Assembly: GCF_030272615.1 (NCBI RefSeq)
Contig: NC_081414.1
Location: 659,506,292-659,570,291, forward strand
Length of the DNA: 64,000 bases
Source: Cryptomeria japonica
Taxonomy: Eukaryota; Streptophyta; Pinopsida; Cupressales; Cupressaceae
Reading direction: 5' to 3'
Positions 33,696 through 44,770 of the stretch are shown piece after piece. Numbering within the stretch: position 1 is the stretch's first letter; each line of letters begins with the position of its first letter. Position numbers and translations under genes: made by a program. The notes below the pieces were generated by a model. That model was not told the DNA's origin and did no database searches. It saw only the letters and a program-made list of their open reading frames with translations.

Positions 33696-33708
33696 TTTGC
33701 CCCTCTTT
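33696..33708 (-). other. Polypurine tract of element C
   Basis: The minus strand reads AAAGAGGGGCAAA directly before the LTR start TGTAGTCACAC. Confidence 0.8.
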
Positions 33709-33802
33709 GAGACGGTGCGGTTTATCGCGTCGTTTCAAAGAAAGAAAAACTGGTGTGAAGAAATACCCCATAAAATGTAAATTTAATGGGTGGTATGCCC
33801 CC

Positions 33803-33848
33803 TCGAGAGATGGGCCAATTTTTTTTGAAAAATCGAGCGATCTCTCGA
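33803..33848. other. Small hairpin upstream of the C PMD promoter
   Basis: TCGAGAGAT (33803-33811) and ATCTCTCGA (33840-33848) form a perfect 9-bp inverted repeat with a T-rich loop. No role is known. Confidence 0.5.
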
Positions 33849-34004
33849 AAAAGAATGAAAATTGGCAGGTTGTTAGAAGAGAAGAAGTGAGCAATATGGG
33901 TGAAAAATAGAAGAACATGGGGGTAAAATGGAGAAATGGGGGGATCGGAAAGTTCACGGGGACCATGACGGTGAGAAGGGGGAAGTTATGGTGACGGCAA
34001 AGGG

Positions 34005-34011
34005 TATAAAT
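34005..34011 (+). promoter_or_regulatory. TATA box of the antisense PMD gene in C
   Basis: The plus strand reads AAAGGGTATAAATGGGGTG, a good TATA box in GC-richer surroundings, about 100 bases before the proposed ATG at 34109. It would drive transcription opposite to the element. Confidence 0.6.
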
Positions 34012-34108
34012 GGGGTGAAAGGGGTGAAAACATGATAATTTGTGACTGCGACCACTGTGAAACCAGAGCTCTGATAGTGACCTTTTGGAGGAGCAAGCAG
34101 CAGTTAGG

Positions 34109-34183
34109 ATGCCGATACCGATTACCGAGCACAGATTTGAGCGAGTCCAACGGTTCCAGCGGCCAGACGACTATGGACCAGTG
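34109..34183 (+). pseudogene. Exon 1 of the C PMD gene
   Basis: The ATG at 34109 opens MPIPITEHRFERVQRF, then RPDDYGPV, and ends at the donor GTACGTAA in phase 0. The stretch is GC-rich and open, unlike its surroundings. Similar short first exons with a DDYGPV-like motif fit MAIN-like genes as I know them, though I cannot align them here. An upstream in-frame start is possible. Confidence 0.6.
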
Positions 34184-34844
34184 GTACGTAAATTGAAAAT
34201 TTTACGCATTTTTGATAAGCTTTTTACTGGGTCCAAGTCGAGTCAGAGCAAGAGCGCTGGAACTATGGTTTTGGCGCTTTTGCTCCATGAACTAGCGCTA
34301 CTGTGCCGCAATGGCGCTATTGCCCCATTGTTTGAGTGCTTTTGAAATGTTTTAGCGCTATTGTATGCAAGTTTAGGTGCCATTGATAAAGAAGCGCTAT
34401 TGAGGGCTTGATTGAGCGCTATTGATCTTAATTAGCGCTACTGTGTAGTGGTTTTAGCGCATTTGTAGTTTGAGCGCTATTGGATAGCTTATTGAGCGCT
34501 TTTGTTAGGGTTATAGCGCTATTGTTGAGAAACTAGTGCTTTTGTTGGTAAAATAGCGCTTTTGTTTTAGGATAAAGAGATGCCCCAGTTTGGATGAAGA
34601 CAAATCTCCCGATGCCAATGATGGATGGATGGCGATGTGAAGTGGGAGTTGTTTTGAACCATAGCAGCCTGATGAGACTTAGGTCATTAGGATAAATGCA
34701 TGTTGAAGTCTAGGTTGCCATGATTGCTTACTTGTTGAGACCCGAAGATACTTGATCAAAATATTTGTTGATAGTCTAGGTTTAAACTTAAGAAAGTTTG
34801 AAAACAAAACAACTGATGATGATTGGTGAATGTCCATGTGCAGG
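34184..34844 (+). other. Intron 1 of the C PMD gene
   Basis: The donor is CCAGTG/GTACGTAA and the acceptor is TCCATGTGCAG/GAGGAG. Removing these 661 bases joins exon 1 to the PMD exon in phase 0. The intron carries the AGCGCT array at 34251-34570. Confidence 0.65.
34251..34570 (+). repeat. AGCGCTATTG array in C PMD intron
   Basis: About sixteen degenerate units with consensus AGCGCTATTG or AGCGCTTTTG occur at intervals of roughly 20 bases, for example TAGCGCTATTGTATG, GAGCGCTATTGATC and TAGCGCTTTTGTTTTAG. Spacer sequence between units is not conserved; only the 10-base core is. AGCGCT is a perfect palindrome. The same core, inverted, forms the array at 49125-49390. Confidence 0.88.
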
Positions 34845-36153
34845 AGGAGCTAGGCGTGTTGCAGTTATGCGAGAGACATTCTACGACACAGGGGTTGCGG
34901 GATCGATTAACAGAGGCAGAGAGAGATTGTATTGCCTCTACGGGATTGTATGAGGTGATGCACATGCCCGTGATTCGGATGAATCACGGTTTGATCACAG
35001 CGTTAGCCGAGCGGTGGCACAACGAGACGTGCACCTTCCATCTAGCATAGGGGGAGATGACAATGACCCTAGAGGATGTGTGGCGCATGCTACGGATTCC
35101 AATTCGGGGGGAGCTGGTCACATATGACAAATCCCGGGGACTCTTGTAGTTCAGAGGATTTTTGATGAGAATGTGTTTATTGATGATGGCTTGATTGCCT
35201 GGGAGGAGATAGCGGCGTTATATGAGCCTCTTCCAATAGTTTTATCAGGTATCGTGGTAGGACTTCTTTGTCCAGACAGGCGATCACATGGTTTGGCCAT
35301 GGGGTGGGGATAGGTGATCGAGATGATGATTATCGAGGGGACTCGATTTGCGTGGGGGCTGTGCGTGCTGACACACTTGTACCAGGAGCTCCATGAGGTG
35401 GTTTACCGGAGGAGGGGTTCTTTAGCAGTGGGAGTGACGCTGCTGCATATTTGGGCCTGGGAGCACCTACCAGTGACTCGACTAGTGAGTCTGAGGTTTC
35501 GCACAGTAGATCAGCCGTACATGTTCATGTATAGCGGCATGATGAGTCAGCCCCACCTAGGGAAGTTAGAGTGGTGGCAGCGAGCATTAGACGACCTGGA
35601 TGCAGTTATATGGTGACCATACTTGGAGTGTGAGCCATGGGATGACGATGCAGAGGCACTGCCGTATGTGTTTATGACTCGATTCCTCATTGGGAGGACC
35701 TTGTACCATGTGGAGAGACAGGTGCCCGGGAGAGTGCTGAGATAGTTTGGACGGTAGCAGGGACTGCCTAGTGGATCAGGGGAGTATGCACGTGTGATCC
35801 GGGAGAGGTATGCATGGGGGCTAGTGCTACTGTATGATCAGGCACTGGCAGAGTTCCAGACACTGCAGGCGAGACCATGGGATATACAACCGAGGGTCAT
35901 GGATGCATGAGTGTCAGATGAGTACACGCAGTACCAGGCAGCGCACTCGATCTTATGGATATCTGATCCAGCAGAGCCGATCCCGAACTTTGAGGATGAG
36001 AGGGGATGGAGATGGAGGAGGGCAGGAGGTCAAGGACCGAGGGCAGGGGGAGGAGGAGAGGGAGGAGGAGGTGGAGGAGGTGGTGGTGGGTTGGGGATGT
36101 GGAGTCAGTGGAGAGGGAGAGGTGGACTGCCTCTATAGATATTACAGGGACTA
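34845..36153 (+). pseudogene. PMD (MAIN-like) gene of element C, main exon
   Basis: The plant mobile domain starts ELGVLQLCERHSTTQGLRDR, LTEAERDCIASTGLYEVMHM, then ITALAERWHNETCTFHLA, a stop at 35048, and GEMTMTLEDVWRMLRIPIRG. After a frameshift near 35150 it reads FIDDGLIAWEEIAALYEPL, then MIIEGTRFAWGLCVLTHLYQ, LLHIWAWEHLPVTRL, MFMYSGMMSQPHLGKLEWW and ALDDLDAVIW. The order matches a full PMD. A Gly/Arg/Glu-rich low-complexity region (about 36000-36110) closes the exon. The gene is antisense to pol. Stops and at least one frameshift make this copy a pseudogene. In host proteins the PMD acts in nuclear silencing; the role in the element is unknown. Confidence 0.88.
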
Positions 36154-36815
36154 TTGATACAGAGAGGAGTTCGGCTGAGTGGGAGGGGGATGGAGAGGGA
36201 GATTCCGATGGACAGAGGGGAGGGAGCTACTGGAGAGGGTGGTACAGGTGAGGTGGCAATGGATACCAGGGAGGGAGCCACTGGAGATCTTCAAGATCAT
36301 ATGATAGCACACTTGCAGACCCGGGTAGAGGATTTGGAGGCAGAGGTGGTAGCTAGGGATGTGCAGCTATTTGCACGGGAGTCAGAGTTGGCGGTGGTGC
36401 TGTGGGAGAGGGATAGTGCAGTGGAGAGATTGGCAGAGATGCAAGAGAGAGTTCGGGTCGGAGTAGGAGCACAGGGGCCTACGGGGGAGGTGATGAGGGA
36501 GATGCAACGAGCACAGGCGGAGATAGACTATTGGCGAGGTTTATATGAATAGGTGGTGCCAGTTAGTTAGCAAGCTCTTAGCTATTCTTAGATGTGACAG
36601 GCTAGATCAGAGCGATCGCAAAGGGTGCAGAGTAGTGGGGGTGTGATGGGTCCTCTGCGGAGGGAGAGATCAGGGGATGCAGGAGTGAGTGGTGGTTCAA
36701 TGAGGCCTCCTCGGAGAGATGGATCAGGTGGTGCGGGCACCAGTGGTGGAGCAGGTGGAGATGGTGGAGGTGGTGGGACAACATCTGGCCAGAGTGGCAT
36801 TTGAGAGAGCATTTT
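36154..36815 (+). pseudogene. C PMD gene, coiled-coil C-terminal part
   Basis: In a different frame from the PMD core, 36154-36552 encodes a Gly/Glu-rich linker and then a long helix with heptad spacing: LQDHMIAHLQTRVEDLEAEV, ARDVQLFARESELAVVLWER and then MREMQRAQAEIDYWRGLYE. This has the look of a dimerising coiled coil. A Gly/Ser/Arg-rich tail continues past stops to about 36803 (PLRRERSGDAGVSGGSMRPP). B's PMD gene ends in a comparable helix and Arg/Pro-rich tail. Confidence 0.7.
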
Positions 36816-36849
36816 TGCATATATGTATTGTATCATTTTTTATTTTTTG

Positions 36850-39420
36850 GACTGTATCTTGGATGGCTCTTGGTAGCCGATTTTGTAGACTTCATTGTAC
36901 TCTGATATATGAGATGATATATATGAGGAGATCCCATATTTTGATGATATGCAGTTGATATGTATGGATGTTTATGCAGGATGATGAGTTATTGCTTAGA
37001 TGGATATGTGTACATGTATGCATTTGATGAGATGTTTCTTATATGCATGTGTTTTATGATGATTTATGATGTGGGATACTGACATATGAATGCAGGTTTA
37101 TATATGTATGATTTGTTTGATTTTGGATGTAATGCTTTATGTATGTAATGCCATGATGATGATGATGTATGCTTATGATGATTTATGAACAGGATTTTGA
37201 TGTTTCCTATTTATGCGATGATGTTAATGCAATGTTTGAATGAATGATTTTATGTATGGATATGCATCTAGATGTTTTTAGATGAATGTAATATGGATAA
37301 ACAAAATGTAAAGTACAAATGTTTATATGATAATGCCTAAATGAATGCATATGTAAAATGCATATATATAAAATGGTATGAACCAATGTGTGGAAACAAA
37401 TGGATTTATGATTCTAAATGCTTAAATATGATTTTAAGTAAAAATGATAATGTGATGGTACTATAACTTATGGTTTTTAATAATTGCACCTTAATGCAAT
37501 TTAAAAAAGAGGATAATGAAATGCATTGTGAACGAATCCTAAAATGAGCATAATAAGATACTTAATAATGAATGAATGCACCTTTTCACTAATGAATAGA
37601 TAAATGAATGTATGCAATAATAAATGATAAAGAATGATGAAATGATGATAGATAAATGACACTAAATAAATGCCTAGTAAATGATTTAAAACAATCAAAG
37701 ACAATTTGATCCTACGAATGAATCTAATTATTTATGATTGATGCAATGATGCAAATGATTAATGAAAACTAATGTCAAAAAATGAACTATATGCAATGTT
37801 AAGTTAAAAATGACATGAATGTACTTAATGCAAGATGCAACTAAATGAGATGATGATATGACCATGAGGAATGTAAGGTTTTTAAGACTTTGCATGATGT
37901 ATCAGAGTACTCGGTCGTGATTATATCCAAGACCAGCTTTAATGGTCACTTTTGCATATAAAGCCTACATATGAATAAATGAATGGATGGGTGATATGCA
38001 ACAAAATGCTAGATATAAACAGATGAGATGAAATGATGATCCATAGTGCTCTATTTTCATCATTGAACTTTAAAATGTTGGAAGAGAATACAAGCATCTT
38101 GACATAATGATTCAAAATGACCTGAGTATTCCTTACATGAATTTTGATATAGCAAGTTAATACAAACAACTTGATATAAGGGTCAAGTCGACCAGAGTAT
38201 TGCTTGCGGAACAGACAAGGATTATCTCTATTTATGCATAACTTGGATTGTCCTCCTTGATCTTATGCTGATCATATCCTGAGACAAGTGCATACCGTAC
38301 TTAAGAGATAAAAACCTTTATCCAGTTTGGATGAGGTAGAAGGAACCAAAGGAAGAGCATTGTACCTACAAACAAATAGTATATACATAAAGAATAAAGA
38401 ATAAGGATCCTTGGTAATGGTTCATGCTCATATGGTCGAGGTATACGCTGTAGTCAGCAAGCCATAATGATCTATGATTGCATTTGGCATAAGATCACGT
38501 AGCTTGGTGAACTTCCCACGAAGACACCATTAGTACATGCCCCAGAACTTCATCGGAATAATGCACAAATGATACAAAACAATGCTGAAAGATCCCGATA
38601 CAGATAAACAAATGATTGTACTCACAAATCAACCAAGTATTTGATAACTTAACATAATTTTCTTGTCAAAGAAAACGTCACTTTTGTCTTTGTTTTGGTA
38701 AGGAAGGATGCATCCTTGTTTGAAAGACAATTTCTGATTTGTTAATGTTGATTGTGTGGGTTGATTGGTAAATGGTCATTGTGTGAGTATTATGTCAATG
38801 TTTGTTTTGTATCTGCGCGGATGAGTATGTACAAAGTGTTGCCATGTTTTTGTGTGATTTTTGATGGTTTTTTGATGTTTTTGGACTTTTGTGAGACATT
38901 TTTGAATGTTTTTGGATTTTGTGAATCATTTTTGAATGTTTTTGGATTTTGAATTGTTTTGAATATTTTACCCAATGAATCACCAGTAATGTAGAATCCA
39001 CTTCCACCAACTAGATTTAAGGTCATTTCCCCCATGTGTAGACATGACTATGACAAAGTGGGATGCAAGACGCATGAAGTACTTTCTTTGATTACAGATC
39101 AAATAACAAGCCATGGTTTGGATGGATGGATGTGTGTATGTATGAATGTGATCGCAACGAGCCTGAAAGATACTTGAGCCATTGTTTTTATGAGTGGCGC
39201 CTGTTTGCCAGGTTTTCACCATCGCACTTACCCAAGGTGCCATTGGAGTGGTTGTTCACTTTTTGGATGCATGATTTTTTTTTTCTTTACTTTTTTGAAT
39301 GTTTTTGTATTTCTTTAGGACATTTTTCTGAATGTTTTTGGTATTTTCTAGTATGCAGGGGAGCCTGATGCTCTGTTCAGCTTAGGTATAAAACCGTTTG
39401 AGGTGCATGTTGTTGATTGG
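36850..39420. other. AT-rich spacer between the C PMD gene and pol
   Basis: About 2.5 kb without a gene. The left part (36900-37900) is dense in ATGATG, ATGAATG and TATGTATG. At 38880-38960 a T-rich unit (TTTTTGAATGTTTTTGGATT) repeats in near tandem, and again more loosely at 39290-39340. The opposing genes converge here, so it could hold both 3' ends. Confidence 0.6.
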
Positions 39421-40285
39421 ATCTGTGAGCGGTTCTCCTTCTGATGTAGCCAACTGATACGCCCCGGACCTGAATACAACAGTGACAACATATGGGCCCA
39501 GCCAGTTTAATTCAAACTTGCCCTGATGTTCTTTGTTTGGTTGGTTGCGAGAATTTTCTCAGAGAACAAGATCACCTACCTCAAATGTATGAGATCTAAC
39601 TCGGTGATTGTAGCTTCTGCTCATGCGCTGTTGATAGGCTTTGAGGTGATTGTATGTAGCTTGTCGCTTCTCATCAAGTAGCTCTAAGTCCTGGAGGCGT
39701 GAGACTTTGTATGCTTCGTCATCTATCAGATTATGCAAGGAAACCTGTAGTGATGGTATCTCAACCTCAATAGGTAAGATAGCTTCGGCACCATAGACCA
39801 ACGAGTAGGGAGTTGCACCTGTAGGGGTTCGAATGCTAGTTCGATATGCCCATAATGCTGGATTCAATTGAACATGCCAATCACGACCGACATCATTGAC
39901 TGTCTTCTTTAGGATCCTAAATATGTTTTTATTGGATGCTTCGGCCTGACCATTGCCTTGTGGGTAGTAGGGAGTGGAAAAGCGGTGTTGGATATGAAAT
40001 TTCTCACAGAGTTCACAGACATCCTGATTTTTGAAAGGAAGACCGTTATCTGTGATGATGGACATGGGTACACCATACCGACATATAATATAGTTGAGGA
40101 TGAATGAGGCGATCTGCTTGCTGGTGACTTGGGTAAGTGGAACAACTTCGATCCACTTTGTGAAATATTCGGTGGCGGTAATAATGAATTTATGGCCGTT
40201 GGATGAAGATGGATGGATCTTACCTACAAGGTCAAGGCCCCATTGACAGAATGGCCATGGTGTTGTGATTGGTTGTAGTTCCTAG
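39421..40285 (-). pseudogene. Element C integrase
   Basis: In minus-strand order, the core begins WPFCQWGLDLVGKIHPSSSN, FIITATEYFTKWIEVVPL, then SIITDNGLPFKNQDV and QGNGQAEASNKNIFRILKKT. It continues LNPALWAYRTSIRTPTGATP and ends in FEVGDLVL. The first catalytic Asp, normally in TDYFTKW, is Glu (GAA) here, while the second Asp and the Glu are kept. The zinc-binding domain (YYWPSMEKYSYYFVRKCKKC) lies just upstream. After VGDLVL a stop at 39559 cuts the C-terminal domain, which continues only in pieces. Confidence 0.9.
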
Positions 40286-41319
40286 GCTGGTGCATGTATC
40301 AGGTCACCATGAACTTGACATTTCTTGCATTTTCTGACAAAGTAGTAGGAATATTTTTCCATAGATGGCCAATAGTATCCATTGCGTAGGAGTTTCTTGG
40401 CTAGTGATGGACCACTCGAGTGAGTCCCGCAAATTCCTTCATGGTCTTCTTCCACAGCCTTTGTTATCTCACCTTGTTCCAGATATTGAAGGAGAGTACC
40501 ATCAAGACCGCGTCGGTATAGGGTTTCGGCAATAATGGTAAATCGAGCAGTTTGGCGAATGAAGGTTTTACGTTGGTTATTCGATTGGTTGGGAGGAAGG
40601 GTGTGATTGCGGAGATAGGTGTAGAATTCACCGTACCATAGAGATTCAGAACCGACAAGGCGACATATCATTTCGGATTCGGGGATATCATAAGCGGGAA
40701 TCCAAAGCTGTTCTACCAAGAACTCGTAGCGTGTTAAATTCTGTGGAAGATCTAGGAGAGATGCGATGGTAGCCATAGCATCAGCAGCTCGATTCTGATC
40801 TCTTGGTATCTGCTCAAAAGTGATAGTAGTAAATGATGTCTTTAGATTGTCCACCATTTGCTTATATGGCATGAGTTTATCATGCTTGGTCCGATATTCA
40901 TCTGTTGCTTGTCGAATGACCAGTTGGGAGTCGCCATATACTTGCAGTTCTTGTAATTTCCATTGTATGGCTAACTTGAGTCCTGTGATCAAGGCCTCAT
41001 ACTCTGCTATGTTGTTGGTGCATGGGAATGTGAGCCTGTAAGACTTCGGGATGCTGTCACCTTGAGGTGTGATAAACAGAATGCCTGCCCCCAAACCATG
41101 TCTAGTGTACGAACCATCAAAGTATAATTTCCATGGTTGTGTTGTTGTGATCATGAATATCTCTTCGTCTGGAAAATTGGAAATGAGAGGATGATTGCCT
41201 ATGAGAGGCGCATTGGCCAACTGATATGCAATAACCTGCCCTTTGATAGCTTTACGATCTACATACTCGTTGTCAAATTCACTTAGAATCATCACCCATT
41301 TGGCCAAGCGACCTATCAA
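40286..41319 (-). pseudogene. Element C second RNase H and zinc-binding region
   Basis: An open frame of 345 codons. It starts in the RNase H-to-linker region (GRLAKWVMILSEFDNEYVDR, KAIKGQVIAYQL). The second RNase H then reads WKLYFDGSYTRHGLGAGILF, CTNNIAEYEALITGLKLA, VYGDSQLVIRQATDEYRTKH and DQNRAADAMATIASL. All four acidic positions appear present. The integrase N-terminal zinc-binding domain follows (HEGICGTHSSGPSLAKKLLR and CKKCQVHGDLIHAP). This is the first frame change of the C polyprotein, from a short repeat-like insertion near 41320. Confidence 0.92.
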
Positions 41320-41917
41320 CTATCAATGCTGCTTTGCTGAGTAAATACTTGAGTGGATCAATCTTTGCAATGAGTTGTACCTTGTGTGTTAACAGATAGT
41401 GCCTCAGTTTAGTGGCTGCTAAGATTACTGCTAGGCAAGCTCACTCAATAGGCGTGTAATTGAGTTCATAGCCCACCAGTGTGCGAGAGATGTAGTAAAC
41501 AACACACTCTTTTCCTTCTGCATTATGTTGTGCCAGTAGTACACCCAATGCTGTACTTATTGCTGAGATATAGAGTAACAACGGTCTACTTGGATCTGGT
41601 GGGATCAGCAATGGTGGTTTCATGAGATAGTCTTTAAGTGTCTAAAATGCTTATTGGCATCGGGCATCCCACTGAAAGCGGATGTTCTTGTGTAGCAGGT
41701 GTGTGAATGGGTGACACTTATTAGCCAATTGTGCAATGAATTTTCGAATGGATTGAAGTCGCCCTTGTAATGTCCTTAGCTGACTGATATTCTTTGGTGG
41801 TGGCATGTCCATGATTGCTTTGACCTTTGCTGGATCAACCTCAATACCTTTGCTTGAGACAATGTATCCTAGAAGCTTCCCGGAGGTTACTCCAAAGACA
41901 CATTTCTTTGGGTTGAG
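41320..41917 (-). pseudogene. Element C RT thumb and RNase H
   Basis: After the stop at 41918 the frame continues LNPKKCVFGVTSGKLLGYIV, then VKAIMDMPPPKNISQLRTLQ. The RT-linked RNase H reads PSRPLLLYISAISTALGVLL and NAEGKECVVYYISRTLVGYE, then LNYTPIE, a stop, and CLAVILAATKLRHYLLTHKV. The first Asp is replaced (YISAIS). Stops are at former Arg, Gln or Glu codons in one frame. Confidence 0.88.
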
Positions 41918-42541
41918 TCAAACACGGTATTGTTCCAGTCTATCAAAGATTTTATCTAAGATGTGGAGATGCCCTTCTCTGGTGAGTGATTTTTCTAGTA
42001 AGTCATCCACATAATCTTCCATCATAGTATGCATCATGTCATGGAAGATGGTGGTCATTTCTCTTTGATAGGTCGCTCCTGCATTCTTGAGACCAAAAGG
42101 CATTACATTCCAGCAATATGTGCCCCATGGACATGTGAAGGCTATCTTATGTTGGTCCTCTGGTGTGATCTTTATCTGATTGTATCCTGAAAAGCTATCC
42201 ATGAGTGAAAGTATGGCATGTCCTGCTATCAGATCCACTATGATGTCAATATTTGGAAGGGGGAAGTCATCCTTAGGACAGGCTTTATTTAGATCTCTGA
42301 AGTCAGTACAAATGCGGATGCCCCCTTTTGGTTTGCCAATAGGAACAATGTTGGAGATCCATTCTGCATAATCAATTGGTCTAATGAAACCGACATCTAG
42401 GAGTTTCTTGAGTTCTGTTTTGACTAGAACTGAAATTTGAGGATGCATCTTACGAAGCTTTTGCTTGACAGATTTGGCTCCTTTTGCTACGGTTAGGTGA
42501 TGCATGACTAAATCAGGATCAAGCCCAGGCATGTCTGCATA
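41918..42541 (-). pseudogene. Element C reverse transcriptase
   Basis: The RT is well kept: MPGLDPDLVMHHLTVAKGAK, then TELKKLLDVGFIRPIDYAEW, GIRICTDFRDLNKACPKDDF, LSLMDSFSGYNQIKITPEDQ and WNVMPFGLKNAGATYQREMT. The catalytic box EDYVDDLL is intact. It copies the genomic RNA into DNA within the particle. Only a stop just upstream (at 42542, before YADMPGLD) and one at its end interrupt this frame, so C decayed recently. Confidence 0.93.
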
Positions 42542-43702
42542 TTACCATGCAAAGTTGATCTGACGCTGTTGAAAGAACTCTATAAATTTAGGCTGTTCCT
42601 CTGGAGTGAGAAGAGATGCCAGATGTATGAGATGAGGATTTTCAGGAGTCCCCACATTGTATTCTTTGGTTTCCTTGATGAGAATCATTGATCGTTCCTG
42701 TTGTGTACTAGCAGGGAGGATGTCAAACCCTTCATCCTCAGGTGCCTCGGAGAGGTTTTCACCATTGGATACACTCTTTCTTTTTACTTTTGTTGAATCA
42801 AATAGTGCCACGGTTTGGTTTTCACTGGAAGATCCATGTTTTATTGTTATATTTTTGCAGTTGAAAGGTTTGGCATCCACCCCAAAGTATGCTACACTAT
42901 TAAGTTCAATGGCAAATCCAGCTTTGTGATCCCCGCTTGGTAGGTTATCCCTTAATTCCAAAAAGTCAATGATGGCCTCATCATTTTGGAAGAAGTCAAG
43001 GCATGAAGGATTTGGTTGGTTCCATTCGATGAGTTCAGGGTGAATAATGGGCATTAATTCATCAATTTGGTTAAGTTCATTAGATGTATCAGTGAGGGTT
43101 AAGACAGTGTGGTGAAGGTTGTTGATGGTACTCTCCTTGTCAGAATCAGGCGTAGGATGAGACGTAGGGTCTGTGGAAGATGTTTCCAGATCAGGAACCC
43201 AAGAAGTCTTTATCTGTGCTTCTCCATAAACAGGGATGTCTTTGCGTGGTGGAGGTAGTGATGTGTCTTCCTCATCTGAAGTGTTAAGTTGTACAGAATC
43301 AAATTCCCACTCATGTGAGTCAGTCTCTGAGTCACTTTCCAGCATCCGATTACTATACCATACTGGGATGTCTTTTGAGTAAAATACTGCAGGTGTGATT
43401 GGTTGATGTACCTTTGCAGTGATCAGTGTTGCAAAAAGGTCGATGGGGATTAAAGAATCTAGTACAGGGAGTATCAGTAGTGTTGACTCAGTGGCTTCTG
43501 CTGGAACTGCTGGTGCCATAGATGCTGCTGCGGGTTCTGATACAGTTGCTGCTGCTAATGGTGTTGTTGATGGGGTTACTGGTTCATTTGGTGGGATGAG
43601 TGGCATTGGTGATGGTTGTGTTGGGATTCTGAGCCTCGGTGGGGCAGTTGTGATGGTGTTTGATGCTTCTTTGATAATGAAAGGTGTCCTTTTGGCAGTA
43701 GG
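42542..43702 (-). pseudogene. Element C linker between G-patch and RT
   Basis: An Ala/Pro/Thr/Ser-rich stretch (PVTPSTTPLAAATVSEPAAA) leads to an acidic region (ESDSETDSHEWEFDSVQLNT). Next comes the linker module shared with B (CLDFFQNDEAIIDFLELRDN, then AIELNSVAYFGVDAKPF). It ends EEQPKFIEFFQQRQINFAW before the RT. No enzyme domain is visible. Such long acidic linkers are usual in large Tat elements. Confidence 0.8.
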
Positions 43703-44017
43703 CTAACATAATGGTTTGCTGGGTTTTCCTTTGAATTTGAGTTTAGGAAAGATCTCTTTTTCAAAGCCTAGGCCTGTATTACTTTTGGGTTTTAATTCTG
43801 GTAGCAGAGGTTCATGTCGTCCTTGTTTGCAATATCCCAAAGCACTCTGACCATCATAACCCATTCTTTGCATAATGAGGAGACCTTTTCCATACTGATC
43901 TGTAGGAAGTTTAACTTGCAGTATATCAATGGTGATGGGATCTTTATAGATCCATTCCGCTAAGTCCTCATCTTGGGTTTCTTCTTCTTGACTTTTTCCA
44001 AGGATGAAAGGTGTCAA
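43703..44017 (-). pseudogene. Element C G-patch domain
   Basis: The G-patch (about 43760-43891) reads YGKGLLIMQRMGYDGQSALG, then KQGRHEPLLPE and NTGLGF. It shows the glycine and aromatic spacing of the family. It is placed between protease and RT, as in B. G-patch modules next to the protease are known from some retroviruses and in Tat-type plant elements; the job in plants is not settled. A stop at 43703 is in frame with the linker. Confidence 0.8.
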
Positions 44018-44770
44018 AGCACACGCTGGCGTGATTAGTGGTTGCTGGAGTAACTGCTATGGTTTACCATGTGTTCTAGGAGAAATGGGCATTTGTCCCA
44101 CACAAAAGAGTTGACTCAAGTTGTATTCCCCTAGACCTTCCTTTGCTATCTTCATCTTAAGATTTTCTTGCTTGGGTATAGTGGTGTTTGAACTGGCAAG
44201 AGAGGCAGGACTTATATATGATGTGGAGGAAATGGCTTCTCAATTATTAGGAATGGTAATCTCTGGTTGATGGCTAATATTATGGCAATACGCAAAGGGA
44301 TTTGCATCACCCAAGATTGTGATTTCTACACCGTTATGTGAGAACTTGATACATTGATGGTAGGTAGATGGAACGGCTTGCATGGCATGTATCCAAGGTC
44401 TTCCTAACAATAGATTGTATGGCAGAGGAAGGTCCAGAACCTGACAAATGATGTGCTTTACCATAGGGCCTACTCGGATTGGTAGTACCACAGCTCCTTT
44501 GGAGGAACGCTCCGCATCATCATAGGCTTTGATTGTGATCTTCTTATGGGGATCCATAAATTCAATGGCATATCCCAATGTTGTGACCAACTGTAGTGTA
44601 CAAATATTCAGGCCTGCTCCATTATCGATCAAGACTCGCTTGATCCTATGCTAGTTGATAAGGCCTTCAATGTGTAGCGAAGCATTATGAGGTTGTTGGA
44701 AGGAAGAGTTGTCACTTTCGAAAAAAGTGAGACAAGGTGATGACTTTAGACTTCCAACCATGGCTTGAAA
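44018..44770 (-). pseudogene. Element C aspartic protease
   Basis: The active site reads LIDNGAGLNICTLQLVTTLG near 44600-44640, with DNG in place of DTG. It continues ITIKAYDDAERSSKGAVVLP and PYNLLLGRPWIHAMQAVPST. Downstream is a linker of about 75 codons with stops. It lies in the same frame as gag and RT. Confidence 0.88.

Noticed and set aside
34251-34570. CRISPR-like array (regular spacing of a short repeat)
   Set aside because: The core is only 10 bases and degenerate, in a plant retrotransposon intron; it has nothing of a CRISPR repeat.
36588-36836. Pro-rich minus-strand frames
   Set aside because: They are antisense to the Gly/Ser/Arg-rich tail of the C PMD gene.
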